From CAIQPS01 sp963843455 (GTDB lineage Bacteria; Actinomycetota; Thermoleophilia; RBG-16-64-13), in assembly GCA_963843455.1 (NCBI GenBank), contig CAWJKE010000007.1, forward strand, positions 558,001-622,000: a stretch of DNA of 64,000 nucleotides, in the 5' to 3' direction. The notes under the pieces are model-generated. The model saw nothing but the letters and a program-made list of their open reading frames with translations. It made no database searches and had not been told where the DNA came from. The position numbers and the translations under genes were made by a program. Within the stretch, counting starts at the first letter, position 1, and every line of letters starts with the position of its first letter. Positions 25,652-34,598 of this stretch are shown piece after piece.

Positions 25652-26786
25652 CGGTCTGCCGGATTTCCCGTTCTCGGTCGAGGCGTACGATGGAGAGGCC
25701 CGGGCGGGACTCGTGGAGACGCCCCGCGGAACGGTGCTCACTCCTTGTTTCATGCCGGTGGGGACCAAGGGCACCGTCAAGGCGATGACACCCGACCGGC
25801 TCAAGGCCTCGGGTGCTCAGATAGTGCTCGCAAACACCTATCACTTGGCGCTGCGGCCGGGCAGTGACACCGTCCGGCGTCTGGGAGGGCTCCACGCATT
25901 CATGGGCTGGGACGGCCCGTTGCTTACCGATAGCGGAGGCTACCAGGTGTTCAGCCTGCGCGATACGGCCAGAGTCGACGACGCCGGCGTGGCTTTCCGA
26001 TCCATCTATGACGGCTCAAAGCACGTGTTCACCCCGGAACGGGCGATCGCGGAGCAGCAGGTCCTTGGTGCAGACTTCATCATGTGCTTCGACCACTGTC
26101 CTCCCGGCACGGCCACCGAGACCCAGGTGGCCGAAGCGGTAGAGCGCACCTCGGCGTGGGCCGGAAGATGCAAGAGAGCCCATCTGGAGCGCGGCGGATT
26201 GGGGACCGACGGCGCTCAGATGCTCCTGGGCATCATGCAAGGGGGCGTGATACCGCGGCTACGGAGACAGAGCGCCGAGCGGCTGCAGGAGATCGGCTTT
26301 CCCGGGTACGCCATCGGCGGGCTCACCGTGGGAGAAGACCGTGGCGCCATGCTCGAGACGACCTCACTCGCCGCCTCGCTTTTGCCCCCCGACCGGCTCC
26401 GCTACTTCATGGGTATCGGCGATCCCGAAGGGCTCGTGGAAGTGATCGGCCGCGGCGTGGATATCTTCGACTGTGTGCTTCCCACCCGCATCGCCCGGAT
26501 GGGGACGGCGTTCACGCGTGCCGGGCGGATCAATCTGCGCAATGCCGAGCATACCCTCTCCACGGAGCCTCTCGATCCGGGGTGTCCTTGTCCCGCCTGT
26601 ACCGGCTTCTCGCGCGGGGTGATCAGGCATCTCGTCATGCAGAAGGAGATCCTCGGCATAGTCCTGCTTACAGAGCATAATCTGACCTTCCTCACCCGTT
26701 TGGTGGAAGACGCCAGGGTGGCTATTCTGGAAGGCCGATTTGCCGCCTTCAAAAGCGTTTTCCACGAGGGGTTTCTGGTAAGATAG
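25638..26786 (+). CDS. tgt: Queuine tRNA-ribosyltransferase (TGT)
   Basis: Exchanges guanine-34 for preQ1 in tRNAs with GUN anticodons. The 382-aa TIM barrel has the active-site Asp in LLTDSGGYQVFSL, the second catalytic Asp in DCVLPTRIARMGTAFTRAG and IGGLTVGED. The zinc site CPCPACTGFSRGVIRHLV (three Cys and a His) follows near residue 320. Start ATG 25638 is preceded by GGAGG at 25627-25631, inside the end of queA. The frame is open further upstream, but that part reads across queA. Together with queH and queA it forms the queuosine salvage/synthesis end. Confidence 0.97.
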   Translation: MRTFDGLPDFPFSVEAYDGEARAGLVETPRGTVLTPCFMPVGTKGTVKAMTPDRLKASGAQIVLANTYHLALRPGSDTVRRLGGLHAFMGWDGPLLTDSGGYQVFSLRDTARVDDAGVAFRSIYDGSKHVFTPERAIAEQQVLGADFIMCFDHCPPGTATETQVAEAVERTSAWAGRCKRAHLERGGLGTDGAQMLLGIMQGGVIPRLRRQSAERLQEIGFPGYAIGGLTVGEDRGAMLETTSLAASLLPPDRLRYFMGIGDPEGLVEVIGRGVDIFDCVLPTRIARMGTAFTRAGRINLRNAEHTLSTEPLDPGCPCPACTGFSRGVIRHLVMQKEILGIVLLTEHNLTFLTRLVEDARVAILEGRFAAFKSVFHEGFLVR

Positions 26787-26852
26787 CGTCTCGCGTGTTG
26801 GGGTTGGTTCCCGTGCGCCGTCCGGCGGGCGGTCCAATAAGAAGGAGGACAA

Positions 26853-27263
26853 TTGTCCAGTTCAGCAGGCATGTTGATTATCTACGTCGTGGCCTTCATC
26901 GCAATCTTCTACTTCATGGCGATCAGGCCGCAGCAGAGGCAACGCAAGACGCACCAGGCCCTGCTGTCGTCGCTCAAGAAGGGCGATCGCATCGTGACGG
27001 CGGCCGGCATCTACGGTACCGTCAAGCGGGTCGAGGAGAACATAGTGGTCGTCGAGATCGCCAAGGGCGTCACCGTGAAGATCGCCCGGCGCGCGGTCGC
27101 CGAGATCATCCGTGACCCGGCCGAGGCCCGGGCCGCCGCGCCCGAGGGTCCGACGCGCGGCAAGAACGCGCCCGCCGAGATCGAAGCGGCCGAAGACACC
27201 GCCGACGAGACGGCCGACAGCTCCGACGAAACCAGCGACGGCAGCGAGTCGTCGCAGAGCTGA
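26853..27263 (+). CDS. yajC: Preprotein translocase subunit YajC
   Basis: Small partner of SecDF in the holotranslocon. One N-terminal membrane segment MLIIYVVAFIAIFYFMAI is followed by the family block RPQQRQRKTHQALLSSLKKG and DRIVTAAGIYGTVKRVEEN. The C-terminal 45 residues are acidic and Ala/Ser-rich (EAAEDTADETADSSDETSDG), a cytoplasmic tail seen in some Actinobacteria. TTG 26853 sits 4 bases after GAAGGAGG; ATG 26871 would remove six residues. Directly upstream of secDF, as expected. Confidence 0.93.
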   Translation: MSSSAGMLIIYVVAFIAIFYFMAIRPQQRQRKTHQALLSSLKKGDRIVTAAGIYGTVKRVEENIVVVEIAKGVTVKIARRAVAEIIRDPAEARAAAPEGPTRGKNAPAEIEAAEDTADETADSSDETSDGSESSQS

Positions 27264-27341
27264 AGGACTGTTCGGGCGGGGCCGCAAGGCCCATCCACGC
27301 GCATGACTGTGTAATCTAATCTTTCGCGGGAAGGTGCGCTG

Positions 27342-29804
27342 TTGTCTAGAGTAAAGCGTGACGCAGGGATATTGATACTGGTAGCGATACTGCTGGGTAT
27401 CGCCGCTTGGCTTGCGTTCCCGATACAGAAGACGAATCTCGGCCTAGACCTGCAGGGCGGCCTATCGGTCATCCTCGAAGGCCAGAACACGGCCACCAAC
27501 CCTGTCACCGACGAAAAGATGACCCAGGCGGTCAAGGTCATACAGGACCGGGTCAACCGTCTAGGGGTCGCCGAGCCCGAGATCCAACGCCAGGGCGCGG
27601 ACAAGATCAGCGTGCAGCTTCCGGGCATAGCGAATCCTGAAGAAGCGCTCAAACTCATCGGCAAGACGGCGGTGCTCGAGTTCTTCGACGTCAACCAGTT
27701 CGGCACGCCCTACGCCACTCAGGAGGAGGCCCTCCAGGCGGCGGGCGTGACTTCCGCCGACCAGCTTCCTGCCGGCACCGAGATCATCCACTGGCCGGTC
27801 AAGGGCGACAACACTGCGGACCAGTGGTTCGTCGTCACTACGCCGCCGGTCGTCAACGGCGCCATGCTCAGCAAGGCGGGCGTGGGATACGACCAGAACA
27901 ACCAGCCAAAGATCGACATGGAGTTCAACTCGGAAGGCGCCACGGCCTTCGACAACATCACCGGCAAGATGGCCGAGACCGCGCAGATCACCGGCGAGAC
28001 TCAGCGTCTGGCCATCGTTCTCGACGGAGAGGTCGCGTCGGCACCTCGGGTGCTCGATCGCATCCCCGACGGCAACGCCGAGATCACCGGCAAGTTCACC
28101 CTCGACGAGGCGCGGAACTTGGCTCTGGTCCTTAACACGGGCCGCTTGCCGGTGCAACTTGTGCCGGTCAGCCAGAGCAGCATCGGAGCCATCCTGGGCC
28201 AAGCCGCGCTCAACCAAGCGCTCATAGCCGGCGCCGTCGGCCTCCTGCTCGTGATGATCTTCATGATCGCCTATTACCGTTTGCTGGGGGTTGTCGCGAG
28301 TATCGCGCTGATCATCTACGGGGTGCTCTTCATAGGCATCCTGAACGGCATAGGGGTGACGATGACCTTGCCTGGCATTGCCGGCATGATCCTCACCCTG
28401 GGGATGGCGGTCGACGCGAACGTTCTCATCTTCGCCCGCATGAGGGACGAGGTGGCGGCGGGCAAGACCATCCAGGCAGCTACCAGCGCAGGCTTCAAGA
28501 AGGCGTTCCGGGCGGTCTTCGACTGCAACATGACCACCATCATCACCGCTGTCATCCTTTTCTGGGCGGCATCGGGCAGCATCAAAGGCTTCGCGCTGAC
28601 ACTCGGCATAGGGGTCGCGCTATCGATGTTCACCGCTATCCTGGTGACGCGGTCCATGCTCAACTTGCTCATCGGGTGGAAGTGGTTCCGCAATCCGCGA
28701 CTGCTCGGGCTTCACGTGCGGGCTGGAGGCGTCAGGGTCTTTCACATAATGCGCCACAAGTGGTGGTACCTTGTCACTCTCGGGGCGGTCACGGTGTTCG
28801 CGATCATCACGCTCTTCGCTGTAGGCCTGAATTTTGGCATCGACTTCAAGGGCGGCACCAGGATAGAAGTGGGGCTGCAACAGGCGGCCACCGTCGATGA
28901 GGTGCGCTCGATCGTGAGCGGGACGGGCATCCAGGACCCGGTCGTGCAGGAAGTCACCGGCGCCAGCGGCACCCACTCTTTCATGATCACCGCTCAAACC
29001 ATGACCGACGAGCAGTCCAAGCAGGTGCTCGCTGCCCTCGATGGCAAGTTTGGGACCAAGGGAGAAGCGTCGGGGACGGAATCAGTGGGGGCGAGCTTTG
29101 GCAAGGAGACAACCAACCGAGCCTTCATCGCCTGCGCCATCGCCATAGTCGCGATCATCGGCTACCTCACGTTCCGCTTCGAGATCAAGTTCGCCATCCC
29201 GGCCATCATCGCTCTGCTCCACGATGTGGGTTTGACACTGGGCATCTACGCGGCCAGCAACCGGTTGGTGACCACGGCGACGGTCGCCGCCATATTGACC
29301 ATCCTTGGGTACTCGGTCCATGACACCATCATCGTGTTCGACCGTATTCGGGAGAACACACCGCTCATGAAGAAAGAGACGTACGGCGACATGGTCGACC
29401 TCTCGATCTCGCAGACGTTGATCCGGTCGATCAACACGACCATCGCGCTTCTCTTGCCGCTTGTGGCAATTCTTGTGTTCGGCGGTCCCACCCTCAAGGA
29501 CTTCGCCTTCGCTCTGACCATCGGAGTGCTCACCGGGACCTACTCATCCTTCTTTGTCGCCTCAACGCTTGTGGTGATATGGAAGGAGAGGGAGCCCCGC
29601 TATCGCAAGCGTCTCGCGGTCGCGGGTGCAGGTGCCGGCGTGGACCTGGAGGACGGTGTGACGCAGGCTGACCTCGACACGCCGCTCACGGCTACCGCGG
29701 CTGTGCCCGCCACCCCCGCCGGTGGTGGCGCGAAGCCCAAGCAGTCGGCGGTTTCGCAGAAGTCCAAAAAAGGGAAGACCTCCAAGCGGCCACCAGGAAA
29801 GTGA
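27342..29804 (+). CDS. secDF: Fused protein translocase subunit SecDF
   Basis: Uses the proton motive force to help complete protein export. The 820-aa chain joins SecD (about 1-450) and SecF (about 460-740). SecD has a first membrane helix ILILVAILLGIAAWLAF, the motif LGLDLQGGLSVILE, a periplasmic domain and GMAVDANVLIFARMRDE. SecF has GLNFGIDFKGGTRIEV and GYSVHDTIIVFDRIREN. A Lys/Pro-rich cytoplasmic tail ends the protein. A fused SecDF is common in Firmicutes but unusual in Actinobacteria, where secD and secF are normally separate. TTG start with GGGAAGG upstream. The 78-base yajC-secDF gap holds a GGGCC-GCAA-GGCCC hairpin (27279-27292). Confidence 0.95.
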   Translation: MSRVKRDAGILILVAILLGIAAWLAFPIQKTNLGLDLQGGLSVILEGQNTATNPVTDEKMTQAVKVIQDRVNRLGVAEPEIQRQGADKISVQLPGIANPEEALKLIGKTAVLEFFDVNQFGTPYATQEEALQAAGVTSADQLPAGTEIIHWPVKGDNTADQWFVVTTPPVVNGAMLSKAGVGYDQNNQPKIDMEFNSEGATAFDNITGKMAETAQITGETQRLAIVLDGEVASAPRVLDRIPDGNAEITGKFTLDEARNLALVLNTGRLPVQLVPVSQSSIGAILGQAALNQALIAGAVGLLLVMIFMIAYYRLLGVVASIALIIYGVLFIGILNGIGVTMTLPGIAGMILTLGMAVDANVLIFARMRDEVAAGKTIQAATSAGFKKAFRAVFDCNMTTIITAVILFWAASGSIKGFALTLGIGVALSMFTAILVTRSMLNLLIGWKWFRNPRLLGLHVRAGGVRVFHIMRHKWWYLVTLGAVTVFAIITLFAVGLNFGIDFKGGTRIEVGLQQAATVDEVRSIVSGTGIQDPVVQEVTGASGTHSFMITAQTMTDEQSKQVLAALDGKFGTKGEASGTESVGASFGKETTNRAFIACAIAIVAIIGYLTFRFEIKFAIPAIIALLHDVGLTLGIYAASNRLVTTATVAAILTILGYSVHDTIIVFDRIRENTPLMKKETYGDMVDLSISQTLIRSINTTIALLLPLVAILVFGGPTLKDFAFALTIGVLTGTYSSFFVASTLVVIWKEREPRYRKRLAVAGAGAGVDLEDGVTQADLDTPLTATAAVPATPAGGGAKPKQSAVSQKSKKGKTSKRPPGK

Positions 29805-29837
29805 TCTGCGCATACGTCTCGCCCAAAGGAGGATGCT

Positions 29838-30218
29838 GTGGTTGACAGCGGTCAGAGTATCCGGGACTTGATCGAACGGACTTTCTTGATCGGGGTAGGG
29901 GCAGCCGCCTTCACCAAAGATCGCGTCCAGGAGCTGGTTGGGGAATTCGTCAAGCGGGGCGAGTTGACAGGTGATGAGGGCCGAGAAATGGTCGACAGTC
30001 TCCTCGCCCGCAGCAGGGACGAGGCCAGGTCTGCCATGAAACGTGCCGACTCGTCTCTTCAAGGAGCGTTGCGCGACTTCGGCGTCACCACCAGGCGAGA
30101 GCTTGAGGAGCTGGAGATGCGGGTCCGCCAGATCGAGCACCGAGTCGCTCTGCTCGAAGCCGCTCCGGCCGGCGATGTGTCAAACGCGGCCGGCGAAGAC
30201 GGCCAGAGTACCGGGTAA
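29838..30218 (+). CDS. Phasin-like helical protein
   Basis: A 126-aa protein made largely of amphipathic helix. The N-terminal part SIRDLIERTFLIGVGAAAFT with KDRVQELVGEFVKRGELT resembles the phasin/PhaF-type family, and the C-terminal helix LEELEMRVRQIEHRVALLEA is a predicted coiled coil. Such proteins coat polyhydroxyalkanoate granules or act as small coiled-coil partners of UbiB-type kinases; the next gene is a UbiB kinase, which favours the second idea. GTG 29838 follows a strong AAAGGAGG. Function is inferred only. Confidence 0.7.
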   Translation: MVDSGQSIRDLIERTFLIGVGAAAFTKDRVQELVGEFVKRGELTGDEGREMVDSLLARSRDEARSAMKRADSSLQGALRDFGVTTRRELEELEMRVRQIEHRVALLEAAPAGDVSNAAGEDGQSTG

Positions 30219-30263
30219 CGCAGCGGCAAGGGCACGAGTCCGAGTCGCCGGCGCGGGCGCTTA

Positions 30264-31943
30264 GTGGGGATGGCTCCCTCTAGACATCCCGGCCTGCTCA
30301 CTCGCATCCGCAGCCTGGAACGGATACGCGAGGTCTCTGAGGTCGCCTTCCGTCACGGCTTCGGCTATTTCTTCGAACGCCACCATCTCTTTCCGTCGAT
30401 CCGGCACTGGCGCAGGCCAAGCCCGCCGCCGCCGGCCCAACGGGGCCGTCACATCCGGGAGATGCTCGACGAATTGGGGCCGACCTTCGTCAAGTTCGGC
30501 CAGTTGCTCAGTACGCGTCCCGATATCCTGCCCGCCGACATCGTCGAGGAACTGGTGAAACTGCAGGACCGGGTATCGCCGCTCGAGTTGAAGGTGGTCG
30601 CCGAGGTCATCCGGCATGAACTCGGGCTCACCATCGAGCAAGCCTTCGAAAGCTTCGACCCCGAGCCGATCGCGGCCGCCTCGATCGGCCAGGTGCACGG
30701 CGCTGTGCTGCCGGGCGGCGACCGAGTCGTTGTGAAGATACAGCGACCGGGTGCCCCGCGCCAGATCCGCAAAGACGTGGACGTCCTTCAGCAGTTCGCC
30801 GAGACATTCGAAGGACGCTTCGACGTGGGGTTTTCCCTCACGGCGGTGGTCAGCGAGTTTGCCCGCTCCATTGCCCGCGAGCTCGACTATGTGCTCGAGG
30901 CCCGAAATGCCGAGCGGTTCGCGAAGAACTTCCCCGCTGAAGGTCCCGTAGTCATCCCTCGTATTCACTGGAGTCACAGCACCAGCCGGGTGCTCACCAT
31001 GGAGCGGATCGACGGGCCCACTCTCAACAGCGCGGTCATCGCCGAGTTGCCGGCCGAGGAGCGCCGGGCCGCCGCGGCGGCCGTCGCGGACTGCTGGTTC
31101 AAACAAATCCTTCACGATGGCTTCTTCCACGGGGACCCGCACCCGGCCAACATCGCATACCTCGGAGAGGGGCGCATCGCCCTCTTCGACTTCGGGACGG
31201 CGGGTTTCTTGCGGGGCCAGGATCTCGAGGAGGGCGTCCGCCTCTTTCTGCACGTCATGGACTCCGATATCCCGGGAATAAGACGTTCGCTGCGCAGATT
31301 GGGGGTGGAGTGGAGCCCATCTTCCGACGAAGCGGTCACGCAGGCCATAGAAGAGGGGTTCAGCCGCTACTTCGGCATGTCGCTGAAGAACGTGGACATG
31401 GCCTCACTGCTTCATCAGGTTTTCGACATCGTCTACTCGCTGCATCTGCGCCTTCCCAGCCGCTTCTTGTTGCTCGACAAGGCCCTGATAACCATGGAGG
31501 GAGTGGTCAAGCAGCTCTATCCCGATCTCGACATCTTCGAGATAGGCCGCCGGTACGCGGGCGAGCTCAAACGGCGTCGGGTGGACCCGCGGATGCTTGC
31601 TGGGCGGGCGCAACGCTACGCAGCAGAGTACGCCCAGGTCTTTCAGGACTACCCGCTCCAGGTCCACGACCTGCTCGACGAGATGCGGGCGGGAGAGTTC
31701 GAGATCAGGTTCCGCCACACCGGGTTGGAGAACGTGACCCACCGCCTCGACGTCATCACCAACCGGCTGGTGATGGCCTTACTGACGATAGCTATCGGTG
31801 TCACGAGCACGGTCATCGCGGTCTTTGTCTCGGGCGGGCCACACGTGGGCGGGCTCTCTGCGTGGGGCGTCCCTGGCTTTGCGCTCTCGCTCTTGTTCGG
31901 CGTGTGGTTGATCTACGCCATCATCCGCTCGGGCAGGCTGTGA
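30264..31943 (+). CDS. ABC1/UbiB family atypical protein kinase
   Basis: A 559-aa member of the ABC1/ADCK/UbiB family, membrane-associated ATP-binding proteins linked to isoprenoid quinone or lipid metabolism. The family-specific KxGQ motif is in LGPTFVKFGQLLSTRPDILP and the Ala-rich nucleotide loop is AAASIGQVHGAVLPGG. The catalytic Lys is in VVVKIQRPG, and the loop DGFFHGDPHPANI precedes the metal-binding DFG in IALFDFGTAGFL. Two membrane helices close the protein (LVMALLTIAIGVTSTVIAVF and a second near the end). Start could be GTG 30264 or ATG 30270; neither has a clear Shine-Dalgarno sequence. Confidence 0.93.
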   Translation: MGMAPSRHPGLLTRIRSLERIREVSEVAFRHGFGYFFERHHLFPSIRHWRRPSPPPPAQRGRHIREMLDELGPTFVKFGQLLSTRPDILPADIVEELVKLQDRVSPLELKVVAEVIRHELGLTIEQAFESFDPEPIAAASIGQVHGAVLPGGDRVVVKIQRPGAPRQIRKDVDVLQQFAETFEGRFDVGFSLTAVVSEFARSIARELDYVLEARNAERFAKNFPAEGPVVIPRIHWSHSTSRVLTMERIDGPTLNSAVIAELPAEERRAAAAAVADCWFKQILHDGFFHGDPHPANIAYLGEGRIALFDFGTAGFLRGQDLEEGVRLFLHVMDSDIPGIRRSLRRLGVEWSPSSDEAVTQAIEEGFSRYFGMSLKNVDMASLLHQVFDIVYSLHLRLPSRFLLLDKALITMEGVVKQLYPDLDIFEIGRRYAGELKRRRVDPRMLAGRAQRYAAEYAQVFQDYPLQVHDLLDEMRAGEFEIRFRHTGLENVTHRLDVITNRLVMALLTIAIGVTSTVIAVFVSGGPHVGGLSAWGVPGFALSLLFGVWLIYAIIRSGRL

Positions 31944-32009
31944 CCCCAGACGAGAGCTACTGGGATCCGGCGCGCCCGCCGATCCCACCGACGTGTCTTC
32001 CCGGCCCGC

Positions 32010-32015
32010 TATAGT
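32010..32015 (+). promoter_or_regulatory. Candidate -10 box of recJ, possibly leaderless
   Basis: TATAGT (32010-32015) lies 9 bases before the recJ ATG, so the transcript would begin within about 3 bases of the start codon. There is no Shine-Dalgarno sequence. No good -35 box is visible. Confidence 0.4.
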
Positions 32016-32024
32016 GTCCTCGAT

Positions 32025-34598
32025 ATGAATCTGCCCGCGCTCTCGGAACATACCAGGTGGAAGGTCAACCCCTATCCTTGGGACGCCTCTAGGCGGCTCT
32101 CGGACGCGCTTGGCCTGCCGCTCGTCGCGGCCATGGTCTTGGCGGGACGTGGCCTCGTCGACCCAGCCGAGGTGCGAAGGTTCATCGATTGTGAGGCCGA
32201 TATCCCCGATCCGTTCTTGTTCGCCCACATGGAGGGCGCCGTCGCGGCCATCTCTTCGGCTATCGACCGAGGCGACCGCGTGGTCATTCACGGCGACTAC
32301 GACGCCGACGGGATCACAGCCACCGCTCTCATGCTCCTGGGACTTCGCGAGCTCGGGTCCGAGGCAGAGTGGTATCTGCCCAGCAGGTTCAAGGAAGGAT
32401 ATGGCCTCTCCCGAGTGGCGGTGGAAACCATCTCGTCACGCGGACCCGGTCTGCTCATCACGGTGGATTGTGGTGTCAACTACCCCGAGGAAGTTGCGTT
32501 CGCCAGGGAGCGTGGCCTGGAAGTCGTCGTCATAGACCACCACCAACCCGGCCCCGTCCTCCCCGATTGCCATCTCATCCACGAGGCGGTCGGCGACTAC
32601 CCGCACGGGACGCTCTGCGGTGTCGGTCTCGCACTCAAGGTGCTGCATGCCGTTCACGTCGCACGGCGGGGGGCTGCACCCCACCGGCTGCCGAAAGAGC
32701 TCGAGAGCATGCTCGACCTGGTCGCGATCGGCACCATCGCCGACCTGGCCGCGTTGACGGGCGAGAATCGCCACTACGTCCGCGAAGGCCTCAAACTGGT
32801 CGCCATCGGCCAGCGCGTCGGCCTGCGCGCCCTCGCCGCGGTATCAGGCTGTACCGGCTCCACCGATTCTTCCACGGTCGCGTATCGGCTGGCTCCCCGT
32901 TTGAACGCTGCGGGACGGCTGGCCGACCCCTCGCCCCCCTTGCGCCTGTTGCTCACCGACGACGAGCAGGAAGCGGCCTCGTTGGCACAGGCGCTTCACG
33001 AGTTGAACGGGGCCCGCCAGGACGTGGAAAGGCATATCTTGGAGGAGGCGGTGGAGTGTGTGGAGAGCTCCGGCTCTCTACCGCCGGTGATAGTCCTGGC
33101 GGGCACGGACTGGCACGAAGGAGTGGTGGGGATCGTCGCTGCTCGGCTCGTGGAGCGCTACCACCGTCCTGCCATCCTGCTCGGGATGAGGGAGGGGGTG
33201 GCCAAAGGCTCGGGCCGCAGCATTGCCAAGTACGACATCATGCAAGGGCTCAACGCCTGCGCCGATCATCTCACCATCTACGGAGGCCATCCCCAGGCGG
33301 TCGGCTTGACCCTGGATGCGGGCCGAGTAGAGGAGTTCCGTTCGGCGATGGAGCGGCACGCGGGAACCATACTCGGTCCCGATGATCTCGTCCCTACCTT
33401 CAGAACTGACGCGGTGCTTCGGGGCGACGACCTCAATGCCGATACCGCTGTAGCCCTCGCTGCCCTGGGCCCGTTCGGCAGCGGTAATCCCCGGCCGCGC
33501 CTGCTCTTGGTGGGCGCCGAGTTGCAGCAGGCCGACACCACCCGCGACGGCTCCCACCTGCGCTGCATGGTGAAAGTGGATGGGGTCAAGGCGCGCGGCA
33601 TCGGCTTCGGATTGGGCAAGAGCGCCGCCGAGTTGCGCGTCGACGGCGCTGGAAAGCTGGTGGGTGCGCAATTTCGCGTGGACTCTTGGCAGGGCGCGCT
33701 ACGGCCGGAGTTCCTCATCGAACATCTCGGTTCGCCCCTTTCCGCCGCCGATGGCCTGCCCGAGTGCGGACCGTGCTGCCCGTCGTGGGTGGCGCACCGG
33801 CAGGATTACACGGAAACGCCTCTTGCGGGGTCGGGGTCGTCCGGGCCGGTGAGTCTGCGGTTGCCGGTCGCCCGCGACCTGCGGGGTAGGCCGGGCCGCA
33901 CCAGCGCGCTGGCCCAAGTGCTCGCCACGGGCGAGCCCACCCTGCTCGTCGGTTGCTGTCTGCCGCAGATGCTCCCAGAGGCGCGAGCGCACATCCCGTT
34001 CGCGGACCTCTGCCCGCGTGGGCTGGCCTGCGTGGCGCGCGGCTGTATGGCAGGGGTGGGCGTCTCGACCAGCTCGGGTCTCGAGGCTTCGGCGGATCGG
34101 GCCGGCGTGGTGGTGACGGAGTGGGACGTACTGGTGCGCGTGCCGGCCATGACGGCCGGGCGCACCCATATTGTCGCCGTGGACCCTCCCTACCGAAGAG
34201 AGCATGCGGATCGGGTCAACGAGCTCGCGAGCGAAGGAGTGAGTCTCCATCTCTATTACGGGCATGAGGAACGGCAGACGACACTGCGGCTTCTCCGGTA
34301 CCTGGTGCACCCACGCTTCGCGATGGTGTGCGCGTACCGTGCGTTGGAGGCGATCAAGGCCGAGGGAGGGGAGACCTGCGAGGCGGCGATCGTCGCTCGG
34401 GCGGCGGTGTTGGCCTGGGAGGAAGCTCGGGTCGTCTTGGAGCCCGTGCGGTTGGTCCGTGCCCTGGAGATCCTTCGCCAGCTGAGTTCCGACCAGCTTC
34501 CGGTGGGAGAGGCTAAACTAGAGGCACGCGACATCCCGGCCTACGCTGAAGCGGAGGCCGAATATGAGGAGTGCTCCAGACTGTGCCTGAGCCTGTAG
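32025..34598 (+). CDS. recJ: Single-stranded-DNA-specific exonuclease RecJ
   Basis: 5'-3' exonuclease in recombination and mismatch repair. The DHH phosphoesterase core shows VVIHGDYDADGITATALM, LITVDCGVNYPEE, VVVIDHHQPGP and APRLNAAGRLADPSPPLRLL. The DHHA1 domain has GIVAARLVERYHRPAILLG and the GGHPQAVG motif, followed by an OB-type domain (PFGSGNPRPRLLLVG). A C-terminal region of about 270 aa after residue 585 matches the extended RecJ of Firmicutes-type organisms and has no motif I can name. 857 aa in all. The last 28 bases overlap the rel gene. Confidence 0.94.
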   Translation: MNLPALSEHTRWKVNPYPWDASRRLSDALGLPLVAAMVLAGRGLVDPAEVRRFIDCEADIPDPFLFAHMEGAVAAISSAIDRGDRVVIHGDYDADGITATALMLLGLRELGSEAEWYLPSRFKEGYGLSRVAVETISSRGPGLLITVDCGVNYPEEVAFARERGLEVVVIDHHQPGPVLPDCHLIHEAVGDYPHGTLCGVGLALKVLHAVHVARRGAAPHRLPKELESMLDLVAIGTIADLAALTGENRHYVREGLKLVAIGQRVGLRALAAVSGCTGSTDSSTVAYRLAPRLNAAGRLADPSPPLRLLLTDDEQEAASLAQALHELNGARQDVERHILEEAVECVESSGSLPPVIVLAGTDWHEGVVGIVAARLVERYHRPAILLGMREGVAKGSGRSIAKYDIMQGLNACADHLTIYGGHPQAVGLTLDAGRVEEFRSAMERHAGTILGPDDLVPTFRTDAVLRGDDLNADTAVALAALGPFGSGNPRPRLLLVGAELQQADTTRDGSHLRCMVKVDGVKARGIGFGLGKSAAELRVDGAGKLVGAQFRVDSWQGALRPEFLIEHLGSPLSAADGLPECGPCCPSWVAHRQDYTETPLAGSGSSGPVSLRLPVARDLRGRPGRTSALAQVLATGEPTLLVGCCLPQMLPEARAHIPFADLCPRGLACVARGCMAGVGVSTSSGLEASADRAGVVVTEWDVLVRVPAMTAGRTHIVAVDPPYRREHADRVNELASEGVSLHLYYGHEERQTTLRLLRYLVHPRFAMVCAYRALEAIKAEGGETCEAAIVARAAVLAWEEARVVLEPVRLVRALEILRQLSSDQLPVGEAKLEARDIPAYAEAEAEYEECSRLCLSL

